64,000 bases of DNA, from NCBI RefSeq assembly GCF_023229695.1, contig NZ_JALNYS010000001.1, forward strand, positions 124,001 to 188,000. Reading direction: 5' to 3'. Position 1 is the stretch's first letter. Each line of letters opens with the position of its first letter. This DNA comes from Sulfuricurvum sp. (GTDB taxonomy: Bacteria; Campylobacterota; Campylobacteria; Campylobacterales; Sulfurimonadaceae). Shown one piece after another: positions 1 to 7,255 of this stretch. The notes below the pieces were generated by a model that made no database searches, had not been told where the DNA came from, and worked only from the letters and a program-made list of their open reading frames with translations. The translations under genes and the position numbers were made by a program.

Positions 1-1260
1 GCTTCAAAATCGGTTGATTTAGTCCAGGAAAGTCCAAAGAGCGGCTATGAGGCGATTAACCTTGAAGAATCTCTTTTGGAGTTTGAACCTGCTGCTGCGG
101 ACGGATTTGGATTTGATGATTTGGATGCGTTGTCGGATGCGTTTGATTTGGATACGATTTCTACCGATCTGGATGAGTTGCCGGACGATTTTGATATGGA
201 TAGCTTCTCTGAGAGCCTTGATTTGGAGGGGGAATCGGAAGCATTATCGCTCATAGATGATGAGCTCTCTCCGGCCGTTTTAGATCACGAAGAGGTGCAA
301 GAAGTCCGTGATTTGCTAAGAGATACCGAAAAAGATGAATCGGTTGAAGATGAAAAAATAGTTGTTCAGGCAATCGATGAACTTGAATTGCCGAAGAAAG
401 AAAATAGTGCGGAAGATGAGGATAATTTTGATTTTGACGGCTTTGATTTCGGGGAGGAGCTAGAGGAGAGAGTCCCTAACGGTGCCATTTCAGACGATGA
501 AGATGCTTTTGATTTTGAGGGTTTTGATTTCGATGAAGCATTAGGGGAGACGGAATCCGATGGTGCGGTTGAGCTGCTGGATGATAATGCGCTGATGAAT
601 GAAATGCCTCTGGATACAATGAAAACGGATACTCTGGATGAATTGGCGAATGACGAACTTTTTATGGATGATGACATATTCATGAAGGTTACGGAAGAAT
701 CTTCGGAGGATGGGATATTAAGCGATGAAGCGTTCGATAATCTGGAATTAGAAATTCAAGATGCATTGGGAGATCTGGATATGGATGATTTGGACAGCGA
801 ATTGGAGAGTAGTGCTTTCGATTTTGATGATCCCTCAAGTATCCCATCCGTCTCTTTTGAAGAAGTTCTTGAGGAGACCCGATCGGAGAAGTCGGATAGT
901 AAGAATAAAAAAGAAGAGGAAGCTCTCGTAGACTTCGGAGGGCTGGAAGGGCTTGATGAATTGGATTTACTGGATGAAAGAGAGCTTAAACTTGCAATCG
1001 GAGAAATGGTAGCGGATGAACCTGAAATCCGTATCGGTGGGAGTGAACATGCTTCGTTGAATATGGAAGCGTTAGACGAAGCGCTTGAATTATCGGGAGG
1101 AAACCTCGCCGAATTGCCGAAAGGAGTTGTCAATACACATCCGGAAGAGGGGATTGAGGCCCTCGAAGCTCTCCTTAAAGCATTGACGAATAAAGAGGTT
1201 GTGAAGTCCCTTAAAGGGCTTAATATCAGTATTAATATCAATTTCGGGAATGAAAAGTGA
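1..1260 (+). CDS. ChePep-like acidic chemotaxis protein, C-terminal part (5' end outside window)
   Basis: The frame is open from base 1, so the gene starts upstream of the window; about 419 codons are visible. The protein is extremely rich in Asp, Glu, Leu and Phe and carries FDFxGFDF-type repeats (bases about 424-455 and 505-535). A more ordinary C-terminal segment ends in a short hydrophobic stretch (GLNISININFGNEK). A poly-Glu protein lies next to gmk, tatA and argS in Helicobacter pylori (HP0322, ChePep), where it controls flagellar rotation at the cell pole. Position and composition both support that assignment. ChePep's expected receiver-like N-terminus cannot be seen here. The stop codon overlaps the gmk start (GTGA), so the two are co-translated. 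Identification rests on synteny and composition, not alignment. Confidence 0.65.
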   Translation, partial: ASKSVDLVQESPKSGYEAINLEESLLEFEPAAADGFGFDDLDALSDAFDLDTISTDLDELPDDFDMDSFSESLDLEGESEALSLIDDELSPAVLDHEEVQEVRDLLRDTEKDESVEDEKIVVQAIDELELPKKENSAEDEDNFDFDGFDFGEELEERVPNGAISDDEDAFDFEGFDFDEALGETESDGAVELLDDNALMNEMPLDTMKTDTLDELANDELFMDDDIFMKVTEESSEDGILSDEAFDNLELEIQDALGDLDMDDLDSELESSAFDFDDPSSIPSVSFEEVLEETRSEKSDSKNKKEEEALVDFGGLEGLDELDLLDERELKLAIGEMVADEPEIRIGGSEHASLNMEALDEALELSGGNLAELPKGVVNTHPEEGIEALEALLKALTNKEVVKSLKGLNISININFGNEK

Positions 1261-1880
1261 ATTTATCAAGCGGTGCAATTCTAATTTTGTCGGGTCCGAG
1301 CGGAGCGGGAAAAAGTTCATTAATCACTAAAATTATTGACCATATCGGGCCGAGTTATTTTTCGATATCGACGACGACGCGTCCCATGCGAGCGGGGGAA
1401 GTAAACGGCACTCATTACCATTTTGTCAGCGAAGAGGAGTTTAAGTACGAGATCGAAAATGAGATGTTTCTTGAATATGCTTTTGTACACGGGAATTATT
1501 ACGGAACGTCACTGGTACCGGTCAAAAAAGCCCTTAAAGAGGGGAAGCTGGTTATTTTCGATATTGATGTGCAAGGGCACGATGCCGTCAAGAACCGTTT
1601 AGGCGATATTACGACCTCCGTGTTTACTACGACACCGACACTGCATGAGTTAAAGCGGCGGCTTCATAACCGTTCAACCGATAGCGAAGAGGTGATTACA
1701 AGACGTATCGATATGGCGAAGCGTGAAGTGCAGCGGATCGGTGAATACGATTATTTGGTAGTGAACGATAATCTTGATGAGGCATCTGAAATTTTGATCT
1801 CCATTGCCAAATCGGCCCGTATGAAAATTCCAACCCTTCAAATTAATGAATTTATCCAACAGTGGGAAGCAAACGCTTAA
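1257..1880 (+). CDS. gmk: Guanylate kinase
   Basis: The enzyme phosphorylates GMP to GDP with ATP in the cytoplasmic purine salvage and synthesis pathway. At 207 residues it has the usual length. The P-loop GPSGAGKSS lies at residues 13-21, followed by the GMP-binding region (STTTRPMRAGEVNGTHYHF) and the lid and Arg-rich segment (RRIDMAKREVQRIGEYDYLVVND). The GTG start overlaps the TGA of the upstream acidic gene. The gene is followed by a structured intergenic repeat before tatA. It looks intact. Confidence 0.97.
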   Translation: MNLSSGAILILSGPSGAGKSSLITKIIDHIGPSYFSISTTTRPMRAGEVNGTHYHFVSEEEFKYEIENEMFLEYAFVHGNYYGTSLVPVKKALKEGKLVIFDIDVQGHDAVKNRLGDITTSVFTTTPTLHELKRRLHNRSTDSEEVITRRIDMAKREVQRIGEYDYLVVNDNLDEASEILISIAKSARMKIPTLQINEFIQQWEANA

Positions 1881-1890
1881 AAATAAGGAT

Positions 1891-2034
1891 CTGATGTTAC
1901 GCACCTTGTCTAAACAAGTGCGAAAAGGTTAGTCATCTCCCGTATCCGAAAGATGCGGGAAGCTTCAGGGGGGTGCAGGGGACAAATTGTCCCCGCCACT
2001 TTACGGGCTATGCCCGGAAAGTGTGTAACATCAG
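1891..2034 (+). repeat. Structured intergenic repeat, copy A (144 bp)
   Basis: The ends are a 14-bp inverted pair, CTGATGTTACGCAC and GTGTGTAACATCAG, with one mismatch. Inside are a hairpin CCCGTATC-CGAAA-GATGCGGG, a GGGGACA/TGTCCCC hairpin, and an ACTTTACGGGC/GCCCGGAAAGT hairpin. The same arrangement recurs at 20080-20224, 62848-62980 and, inverted, at 55286-55427. This copy lies 10 bp after gmk and is not coding. Confidence 0.9.
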
Positions 2035-2087
2035 TAATGATAAAAGCGATACGAAACTGCATAAGCACTGTTACAGCAATGAGCCGT

Positions 2088-2093
2088 TATACT
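2088..2093 (+). promoter_or_regulatory. Probable -10 box for tatA-argS
   Basis: TATACT lies 37 bp upstream of the tatA start, just beyond repeat copy A, and gives a short leader with AAGGA as ribosome site. No -35 element is clear. Confidence 0.4.
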
Positions 2094-2129
2094 ATCTTAT
2101 CAAATTTTCTACAAAAGGAACTCTGAGTT

Positions 2130-2369
2130 ATGAGTATGCCAAGCGGAACCGAATTATTACTGATTTTCGGAATTGTTATTTTATTGTTCGGTGCGAAAAA
2201 GATTCCTGATCTTGCCAAAGGGATCGGGCAAGGGATCCGTAATTTCAAGAAAGAGATGAAAGATGATGAAGCGACTGCATCTTCAACTTCTACCGAAGCT
2301 CCTAAAAGTGTTGAAGCTTCTACCGCAAGTACGGTAGAAACCCCTAAAGATCAAGTTAAGCAAGCGTAA
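2130..2369 (+). CDS. tatA: Twin-arginine translocase subunit TatA
   Basis: This is the small membrane pore subunit of the Tat pathway, which exports folded, often cofactor-bearing proteins. The 79-residue protein has one N-terminal membrane helix (residues about 6-22, ELLLIFGIVILLFGA), the TatA/E hinge FGAKKIPDLAKGIGQGIRNFKKEM, and an acidic Ser/Thr-rich tail. Those are the family hallmarks. The start follows AAAAGGA. It sits three bases before argS, as in Helicobacter. No tatB or tatC is in this window. Confidence 0.95.
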   Translation: MSMPSGTELLLIFGIVILLFGAKKIPDLAKGIGQGIRNFKKEMKDDEATASSTSTEAPKSVEASTASTVETPKDQVKQA

Positions 2370-2372
2370 GTT

Positions 2373-3953
2373 TTGAAGCAGAAAGTTGGCGCGCTGTTGC
2401 GCGAGAAATTCAATACTGATGTGATCCTAGAAAAGCCGAAAGATCGTTCTTTCGGCCACTTCTCCACCCCTATCGCTTTTTCTCTGGCAAAAGAGTTACG
2501 AAAATCCCCTATGGTCATTGCCGAAGAGATCGCAACGTCGTTCGGGGATGAATCGATGTTTAGTGCGGTTGAATCGGTTAAAGGGTACATTAATTTTCGC
2601 CTATCCGAGCATTTTTTGGATGAATATGCGTCATGGGCCCTTTCTCATGGAGAACAATTCGGCAGCAGTGACAAAAAAGGGAAAATCCTTCTGGAGTTCG
2701 TCAGTGCCAATCCGACGGGACCGCTTCATATCGGTCATGCACGCGGGGCCGTATACGGCGATACGATGCTTCGTCTCGGGCGACACTTGGGGTACGATAT
2801 CACGGCAGAATATTATGTCAATGATGCGGGAAATCAGATTGATTTATTGGGCGTATCGTTGCAACTCGAGGGGCGCAGTAGCGTACTGGGTGAAACGGTA
2901 GAGTGGCCGGAGAAATACTATCGCGGCGAATATTTGAGCACTCTTGCCAAAGAAGTCTTAGAACACTTCGGTGCGGATGCACTTCAGGATGAAAGCCGTC
3001 AAAAAGAGCTTGCGCTATGGGCAAAAGATAAAATACTAGCACTGATCGTGGACGATCTTGGGGCAATCAACGTCCATTTTGATACTTTTGTCGGCGAAGC
3101 GTCTCTTTATAATGAGTGGGACCGCGTCATGGTAAAGATGGGAAATGGGGTTTATGTGAACGAAGGGAAAACCTTTATTCGCTCTTCCGAATTCGGAGAT
3201 GACCATGACCGTGTTGTTGTCCGTGAAGACGGACGTCCGACCTATCTTGCCGGGGATATCATCTATCATAACCAGAAATTTGAGCGGGGATATGATGATT
3301 ATATTAACATCTGGGGAGCCGATCACCACGGTTATATTGCCCGGGTAAAAGCGGCTGTTACTTTCTTGGGATACGATTCGGAAAAGCTGGAGGTTCTCCT
3401 TTCACAAATGGTCAGTCTTCTTAAAGACGGTGAGCCGTTTAAGATGTCCAAGCGTGCCGGTACGGTTATTTTGATGAGTGATGTCGTCGAGGAGATCGGT
3501 GCGGAGGCGTTGCGTTTTATGTTTGCTTCCAAAAAATGCGATACGGCTTTGGAATTTGACATTGAAGAACTCAAGCGGCAGGACAGTTCCAACCCGATTT
3601 ATTATATTCAATACGCACATGCCCGTATTCAGACGTTGGTCTCCAAAAGTGAGAAAGGGATGGATGAAATCATGCAAACTTCATTGCATGGGTTGAGTGC
3701 CGATGCGGACGGATTGTTGTTTGAAGCGCTTTTGCTCCCGGAGATCATCGAAGATGCGTTTGAATCACGACAGGCCCAAAAACTCCCCGACTACCTGAAG
3801 GTTCTTGCGGGAAGACTGCACAAATTTTACTACGATACCCGAATTATCGGGACGGAAGATGAAGCGAAGCTTTTGAAACTTCTTCTTGTTGTAGCGCTCT
3901 CTATCAAAACAGGACTCTCCCTCTTAGGGATCCAAGCCAAAGATAAGATGTAA
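2373..3953 (+). CDS. argS: Arginyl-tRNA synthetase
   Basis: This class I enzyme charges tRNA-Arg. The 526-residue protein has the HIGH motif in NPTGPLHIGHA (H119-H122) and a KMSK motif at residues 357-360 (FKMSKRAGT). The C-terminal DALR-type anticodon-binding domain includes YIQYAHARI. The TTG start, three bases after tatA, gives an N-terminus (MKQKVGALLREKF..) of the usual length for ArgS; the ribosome site is weak, which suggests coupling to tatA. The length is usual for Campylobacterota ArgS. Confidence 0.96.
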   Translation: MKQKVGALLREKFNTDVILEKPKDRSFGHFSTPIAFSLAKELRKSPMVIAEEIATSFGDESMFSAVESVKGYINFRLSEHFLDEYASWALSHGEQFGSSDKKGKILLEFVSANPTGPLHIGHARGAVYGDTMLRLGRHLGYDITAEYYVNDAGNQIDLLGVSLQLEGRSSVLGETVEWPEKYYRGEYLSTLAKEVLEHFGADALQDESRQKELALWAKDKILALIVDDLGAINVHFDTFVGEASLYNEWDRVMVKMGNGVYVNEGKTFIRSSEFGDDHDRVVVREDGRPTYLAGDIIYHNQKFERGYDDYINIWGADHHGYIARVKAAVTFLGYDSEKLEVLLSQMVSLLKDGEPFKMSKRAGTVILMSDVVEEIGAEALRFMFASKKCDTALEFDIEELKRQDSSNPIYYIQYAHARIQTLVSKSEKGMDEIMQTSLHGLSADADGLLFEALLLPEIIEDAFESRQAQKLPDYLKVLAGRLHKFYYDTRIIGTEDEAKLLKLLLVVALSIKTGLSLLGIQAKDKM

Positions 3954-3955
3954 TC

Positions 3956-3979
3956 CTCTCTTCTTCCTTCCGAAGAGAG
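3956..3979. terminator. Hairpin between convergent argS and flaC-like gene
   Basis: CTCTCTTC and GAAGAGAG form a perfect 8-bp stem with an 8-base loop in the short gap between converging genes. A T-rich stretch follows about 12 bases later on the argS strand. It is probably a weak bidirectional terminator. Confidence 0.5.
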
Positions 3980-3995
3980 AATACTCTTCGAATTT

Positions 3996-4742
3996 TTACC
4001 CGAGTAACTCCCCGATCGATTGACGAAGTGTCTGCGTCTGATGGGACATAGCGATCTGGCTTGCCGTGATTTGATTATTGCTTTGTTGAAATTCACGGAT
4101 TGCTTTGGCCATGTCGGTATCGGCAATTTGGCTTTTTGCCGCAGACTCAGCGGCTATTTTTGTTAAAAGCGAATCGCTTGTGCTGATAAACCCCTTCATT
4201 GCCGATCCGGTATCGCTTCGAATCGTCGATAGATTTTGTGCGTACGCAGCAATGGAATCAGGGTTCTCTATGGAGAGAGATTGGGGGGTGACATTGCCTA
4301 ATGAAGCACTGAGCGTCTCCCCTCCCATCGAAAAGGTGAAAGAGTTATCAAATAAAGACTGCTCATTAAAAGAGGTATTGTTAATGGATTGCTGCATGGA
4401 CTCGATCGTGCGGTTAAATTCCCCTTGTAGCATCTCTTTTTGAGAGGCATTCAAGGATGCGCTGTTGTTTCGAACACTCAGATCGCTCAGCACCTCCGTT
4501 TGTCGACTCAAATTTTCGAGAGTACCATCGGCAATCTGCATCATCGCAATCCCGTCATTGGCATTCATAAGCCCCTGCGTGTCTCCGCCTATCTCATTTT
4601 GGAGCATTTGGGCAATTGAGCGGGCAGCGGCATCTTCCCTATTAAGCTGCTGGGCCGCAGCGATTTTTTCAAGTGTTTTATCCTGTTTGGAGACTTCGGC
4701 ATTCATGTGAGGCAATGCACTGTACTGCGTATTAAGTTGCAT
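3996..4742 (-). CDS. flaC: FlaC-like short flagellin-family protein
   Basis: The protein keeps only the conserved helical ends of flagellin. The N-terminal part includes NDGIAMMQIADGTLENL and the C-terminal part DTDMAKAIREFQQSNNQITASQ and SIGELLG, with a very short middle. At 248 residues it matches FlaC of Campylobacter jejuni, which is exported by the flagellar apparatus but not needed for the filament. The reading frame extends to 4757, but AAAGGAG placed six bases before the ATG at 4742 decides the start. It is monocistronic and convergent with argS. A minor filament or cap-related flagellin is the alternative. Confidence 0.75.
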   Translation of the reverse strand: MQLNTQYSALPHMNAEVSKQDKTLEKIAAAQQLNREDAAARSIAQMLQNEIGGDTQGLMNANDGIAMMQIADGTLENLSRQTEVLSDLSVRNNSASLNASQKEMLQGEFNRTIESMQQSINNTSFNEQSLFDNSFTFSMGGETLSASLGNVTPQSLSIENPDSIAAYAQNLSTIRSDTGSAMKGFISTSDSLLTKIAAESAAKSQIADTDMAKAIREFQQSNNQITASQIAMSHQTQTLRQSIGELLG

Positions 4743-4774
4743 AAAAACTCCTTTCAAACTGGCCTTATTGGTTT

Positions 4775-4783
4775 AGAATAGCA
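4775..4783 (-). promoter_or_regulatory. Extended -10 promoter for the flaC-like gene
   Basis: On the minus strand the sequence reads TGCTATTCT, an extended -10 box 32 bp before the start codon. I do not see a convincing sigma-28 or sigma-54 site. Confidence 0.4.
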
Positions 4784-4813
4784 CTATTTGATTTAAGGTT
4801 TTATAAGTGCTTT

Positions 4814-4821
4814 GATATAAT
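4814..4821 (+). promoter_or_regulatory. Extended -10 promoter for aguB
   Basis: TGATATAAT-type box (TG at 4813-4814, TATAAT at 4816-4821) 32 bp before the ATG, with GCAGGAG as ribosome site. It is divergent from the flaC-like gene's promoter. Confidence 0.6.
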
Positions 4822-4853
4822 CACTTTATAAGATAGGGGAGCAGGAGATACAC

Positions 4854-5714
4854 ATGGTCAAAATTGCGGCGATACAGATGCAAATGGATGAAAACAGAGA
4901 ACTGAATGTCACCCATGCCGAAGCGAAGGTACGCGAAGCGGCGCGCAACGGTGCTCAGATAATTTTGCTTCCGGAACTTTTTGAGGGGCATTATTTTTGC
5001 AAAGATATGGACCGAAAATATTTTGCATGGGCACAGGAACGGGAGGGGCACCCGATGATTCGGCGATTCAGCGCTTTGGCAAAAGAGCTTGACGTTGTGT
5101 TGCCGATCAGTTATTTCGAGAAGGACGGAGAACACTATTTTAACTCTCTTGTTATGATCGATGCGGACGGGACGGTGATGGAGAACTACCGAAAAACCCA
5201 TATCCCCGACGGTCCCGGATATGAGGAGAAATTTTATTTTGAACCCGGCGACAGCGGATTTAAAGTGTGGCAAACCCGCTACGCCAACGTCGGTGTCGGG
5301 ATCTGCTGGGATCAATGGTTTCCCGAAACGGCGCGCAGCCTGACCCTGATGGGGGCCGACATGATTTTCTATCCGACGGCAATCGGGTCTGAACCTGAGA
5401 TCGGCGTCGATTCGGCGTCGCATTGGCAGCGGGTGCAGATGGGGCACAGTGCGGCGAATATCATCCCGGTCATTGCGGCCAACCGGATCGGCGAAGAGGT
5501 GGGGGAGAGCTGTACTTTGACGTTTTACGGCTCCTCGTTCATCACCGATCATACTGGTGCGAAAGTCGCCGAAGCATCCCGCGATAAAGAGGAGATACTC
5601 TACAGCGAATTCGATTCCGCTTCTATACGGGAACATCGCCACTACTGGGGATTGATCCGCGACCGCCGACCGGAGTATTATGGGAAAATTACTGAGACGC
5701 ATTCAATTTCTTAA
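4854..5714 (+). CDS. aguB: N-carbamoylputrescine amidase
   Basis: This nitrilase-superfamily enzyme hydrolyses N-carbamoylputrescine to putrescine, CO2 and ammonia in polyamine synthesis from agmatine. The 286-residue protein has the Glu-Lys-Cys catalytic triad: E41 in LLPELF, K114 in YRKTHIPDGPGY and C151 in GVGICWDQWFPE. The C-terminal RDRRPEYYG motif is typical of AguB. Agmatine deiminase (aguA), its usual partner, is not in this window. The gene has its own promoter and looks intact. Confidence 0.9.
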   Translation: MVKIAAIQMQMDENRELNVTHAEAKVREAARNGAQIILLPELFEGHYFCKDMDRKYFAWAQEREGHPMIRRFSALAKELDVVLPISYFEKDGEHYFNSLVMIDADGTVMENYRKTHIPDGPGYEEKFYFEPGDSGFKVWQTRYANVGVGICWDQWFPETARSLTLMGADMIFYPTAIGSEPEIGVDSASHWQRVQMGHSAANIIPVIAANRIGEEVGESCTLTFYGSSFITDHTGAKVAEASRDKEEILYSEFDSASIREHRHYWGLIRDRRPEYYGKITETHSIS

Positions 5715-5726
5715 AATTATTTTTCA

Positions 5727-5735
5727 TGCTATAAT
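5727..5735 (+). promoter_or_regulatory. Extended -10 promoter for ccdA-like antitoxin
   Basis: TGCTATAAT is a perfect extended -10 box. The expected transcription start near 5742 lies in the first unit of the tandem operator-like array at 5736-5790. Confidence 0.65.
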
Positions 5736-5790
5736 ATCGATAAACTATCGATATTTTATCGACAAACTATCGATATTTTATCGACAAAGG
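5736..5790 (+). promoter_or_regulatory. Operator-like array: 2.5 copies of a 22-bp unit
   Basis: The unit ATCGAYAAACTATCGATATTTT occurs at 5736-5757 and 5758-5779, and a partial third copy (ATCGACAAAGG) runs to 5790. Each full unit holds the palindrome TATCGATA, and the 22-bp period is about two DNA turns. It overlaps the expected transcription start of the antitoxin gene, as expected for autoregulation. Confidence 0.6.
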
Positions 5791-5799
5791 AACGCAGAG

Positions 5800-6090
5800 A
5801 TGGAAGCGGTATCTTTTGGTGCATTTAGCCATCTAAAGGCGGATGTGGTAAGTGAGATGCTCGATACAATGGATGAGATTCTCGTCAAAATTAAATCCAA
5901 AAATCAAAAACCCCGTACCCTCTCCATCATCGATACGGAGCGGCTTGAATATCTCAAAGCTCTTGAATCACAGTTTGAAAGAGAACAAAAGGGCGTCCGA
6001 TGGCGAGAGGAAAACAAAGAAGCGATTGAAGCATTAAACGATTTTACGGTGAAATCGGGTGGATTTGCCTCCGAATACAGGGCTTTTTGA
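5800..6090 (+). CDS. ccdA: CcdA-type antitoxin
   Basis: The 96-residue protein ends in a segment typical of CcdA antitoxins: WREENKEAIEALNDFTVKSG followed by GFASEYRAF, the toxin-binding tail. The N-terminal half is longer than in plasmid CcdA and I do not recognise its DNA-binding fold. The frame extends upstream to 5680, but AAAGGA placed eight bases before the ATG at 5800, plus the promoter and operator array, set the start. The stop overlaps the toxin ATG (TGATG), the normal arrangement for this operon. The toxin is broken, so this may now be an orphan antitoxin. Confidence 0.7.
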   Translation: MEAVSFGAFSHLKADVVSEMLDTMDEILVKIKSKNQKPRTLSIIDTERLEYLKALESQFEREQKGVRWREENKEAIEALNDFTVKSGGFASEYRAF

Positions 6091-6401
6091 TGGCACAGTT
6101 TGATCTGTATGAAAACAAAAACTGAAAATCCTGTGAAACTTATCCTCTCCTCTTAGAGATTCAAGCTGATATCTTACGCGATCTGAATACGCGATTGACT
6201 GTGCCGTTAGCGGTTGCGACGAAACCGTATAAAAGCTTACCATTTACCCCTATAATTGAAGTTCATAGTAAAGCTTACATGGTTATGTTTCATTTGATGG
6301 CATCGTATCCGATCAATGAATACGGTAGTGTGAGCGGGAGTCTCGAAAAGCATCGAAGCGAGTTATTATTCGCTTATGATTTTATGATTCAAGGATATTG
6401 A
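6090..6401 (+). pseudogene. ccdB: CcdB-type gyrase toxin with an in-frame stop at codon 12
   Basis: Reading from the ATG that overlaps the antitoxin stop gives MAQFDLYENKN, a TGA at 6123-6125, and then in the same frame LLLEIQADILRDLNTRLTVP and a matching remainder ending MIQGY. This is a complete CcdB of 103 residues apart from one stop. Family landmarks present include the MAQFDLYxN start, TPIIEV, the HLMASYP segment and the short C-terminal tail that poisons DNA gyrase in CcdB. No frameshift is needed. Either the toxin is freshly inactivated, or the stop is a sequencing error, or it is read through at low level. Confidence 0.8.
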
Positions 6402-6466
6402 TCCAATCGGATACTTTGGAACTCCTTTTGCTTTAGTGATCTAAATAGTCACTAACGGGGGTATCC

Positions 6467-7255
6467 GTGAGAGTTGTTTTGCGTAATAATGCTATCTTTG
6501 TTCAGGGAGGTTCTAATACTCTGGAAGAGCCGTGGATGGAAGAGTTCTTTGATCATCATATTCATAACACCCTTTTCTTGGATAACGGGGTTTTGGTGTT
6601 GAATAATGACGCCTCTTCGGATACGAAAGAGGCATTTCTCGACTCTCTCACCGATTGTTATACCCAAGCCAACGATTTGGCAAGCCCGTTTTATCGCCGT
6701 TCCCTGAAACGGTGTAAAACGGCAGCCGTCCGGATTGAGATTCCGTATAAAAAAGCGGAAAAAGTGGATATTGAGCTCTATGCATTCGGCCCTAATCGGG
6801 TGAAGTTTACTTTTTTGACTCCAAATTGCTGGGTTATGCGTTATCTGAAACAGCAGTTATCAACCCTTCTTCTCACCTCGTCATCGTCTACTATTTATAT
6901 TGATGTCAGTACTCCTCATGCTAAAGCACGGCTGGAAAAAACCCTTAACCGTCGTGAAGTGCTCCACTACCAAATCAACTATCAATTTGATGATAAGTTT
7001 ATGAGCCGTTTGTACGGCAACTATCGAGGTTTTGGGTACGACAGAGATACGGTAGATAAGATGATTCGCTACCATGCTATTTTTGAGATTCCGGTCGGTT
7101 CGTCCCCAGATGATTTGAAAAAGCGGTATCGTCAGCTGGCCAAACGGTACCATCCGGACCGCGTACAGACTAAGGGTCCGGAGATAGTCAATAAATACAC
7201 CGAAAAATTCAAGCTTCTGCAGGAGGCGTATGATGCCTTAAGGGCGGCGAGCTAG
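6467..7255 (+). CDS. J-domain (DnaJ-like) protein of unknown client
   Basis: The 262-residue protein ends in a J domain (residues about 205-262) with the essential HPD at 229-231 in LAKRYHPDRV, so it should stimulate a DnaK ATPase. The first 200 residues are not a known DnaJ region; they include FRxR-like basic stretches but no Gly/Phe region or zinc finger. J domains are usually N-terminal, so this C-terminal placement marks a type III co-chaperone. The start is GTG after GGGGGT. Its 3' end overlaps the converging DUF234 gene by 18 bp. Confidence 0.8.
   Translation: MRVVLRNNAIFVQGGSNTLEEPWMEEFFDHHIHNTLFLDNGVLVLNNDASSDTKEAFLDSLTDCYTQANDLASPFYRRSLKRCKTAAVRIEIPYKKAEKVDIELYAFGPNRVKFTFLTPNCWVMRYLKQQLSTLLLTSSSSTIYIDVSTPHAKARLEKTLNRREVLHYQINYQFDDKFMSRLYGNYRGFGYDRDTVDKMIRYHAIFEIPVGSSPDDLKKRYRQLAKRYHPDRVQTKGPEIVNKYTEKFKLLQEAYDALRAAS

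Noticed and set aside
366..1241. Ser-rich ORFs on the minus strand
   Set aside because: They are antisense shadows of the Asp/Glu-rich ChePep-like gene; low complexity on the coding strand keeps the opposite frames open.
1973..2209. 78-residue ORF upstream of tatA
   Set aside because: Its first part is repeat copy A, and the rest overlaps tatA in another frame. No ribosome site or family match.
5736..5790. Direct repeats as a CRISPR array
   Set aside because: Units are adjacent with no spacers and too few; an operator array at a promoter fits better. No CRISPR array is seen in the window.
6123..6125. TGA in ccdB as a selenocysteine codon
   Set aside because: CcdB has no catalytic selenocysteine or cysteine at that site, and no SECIS-like hairpin follows directly.
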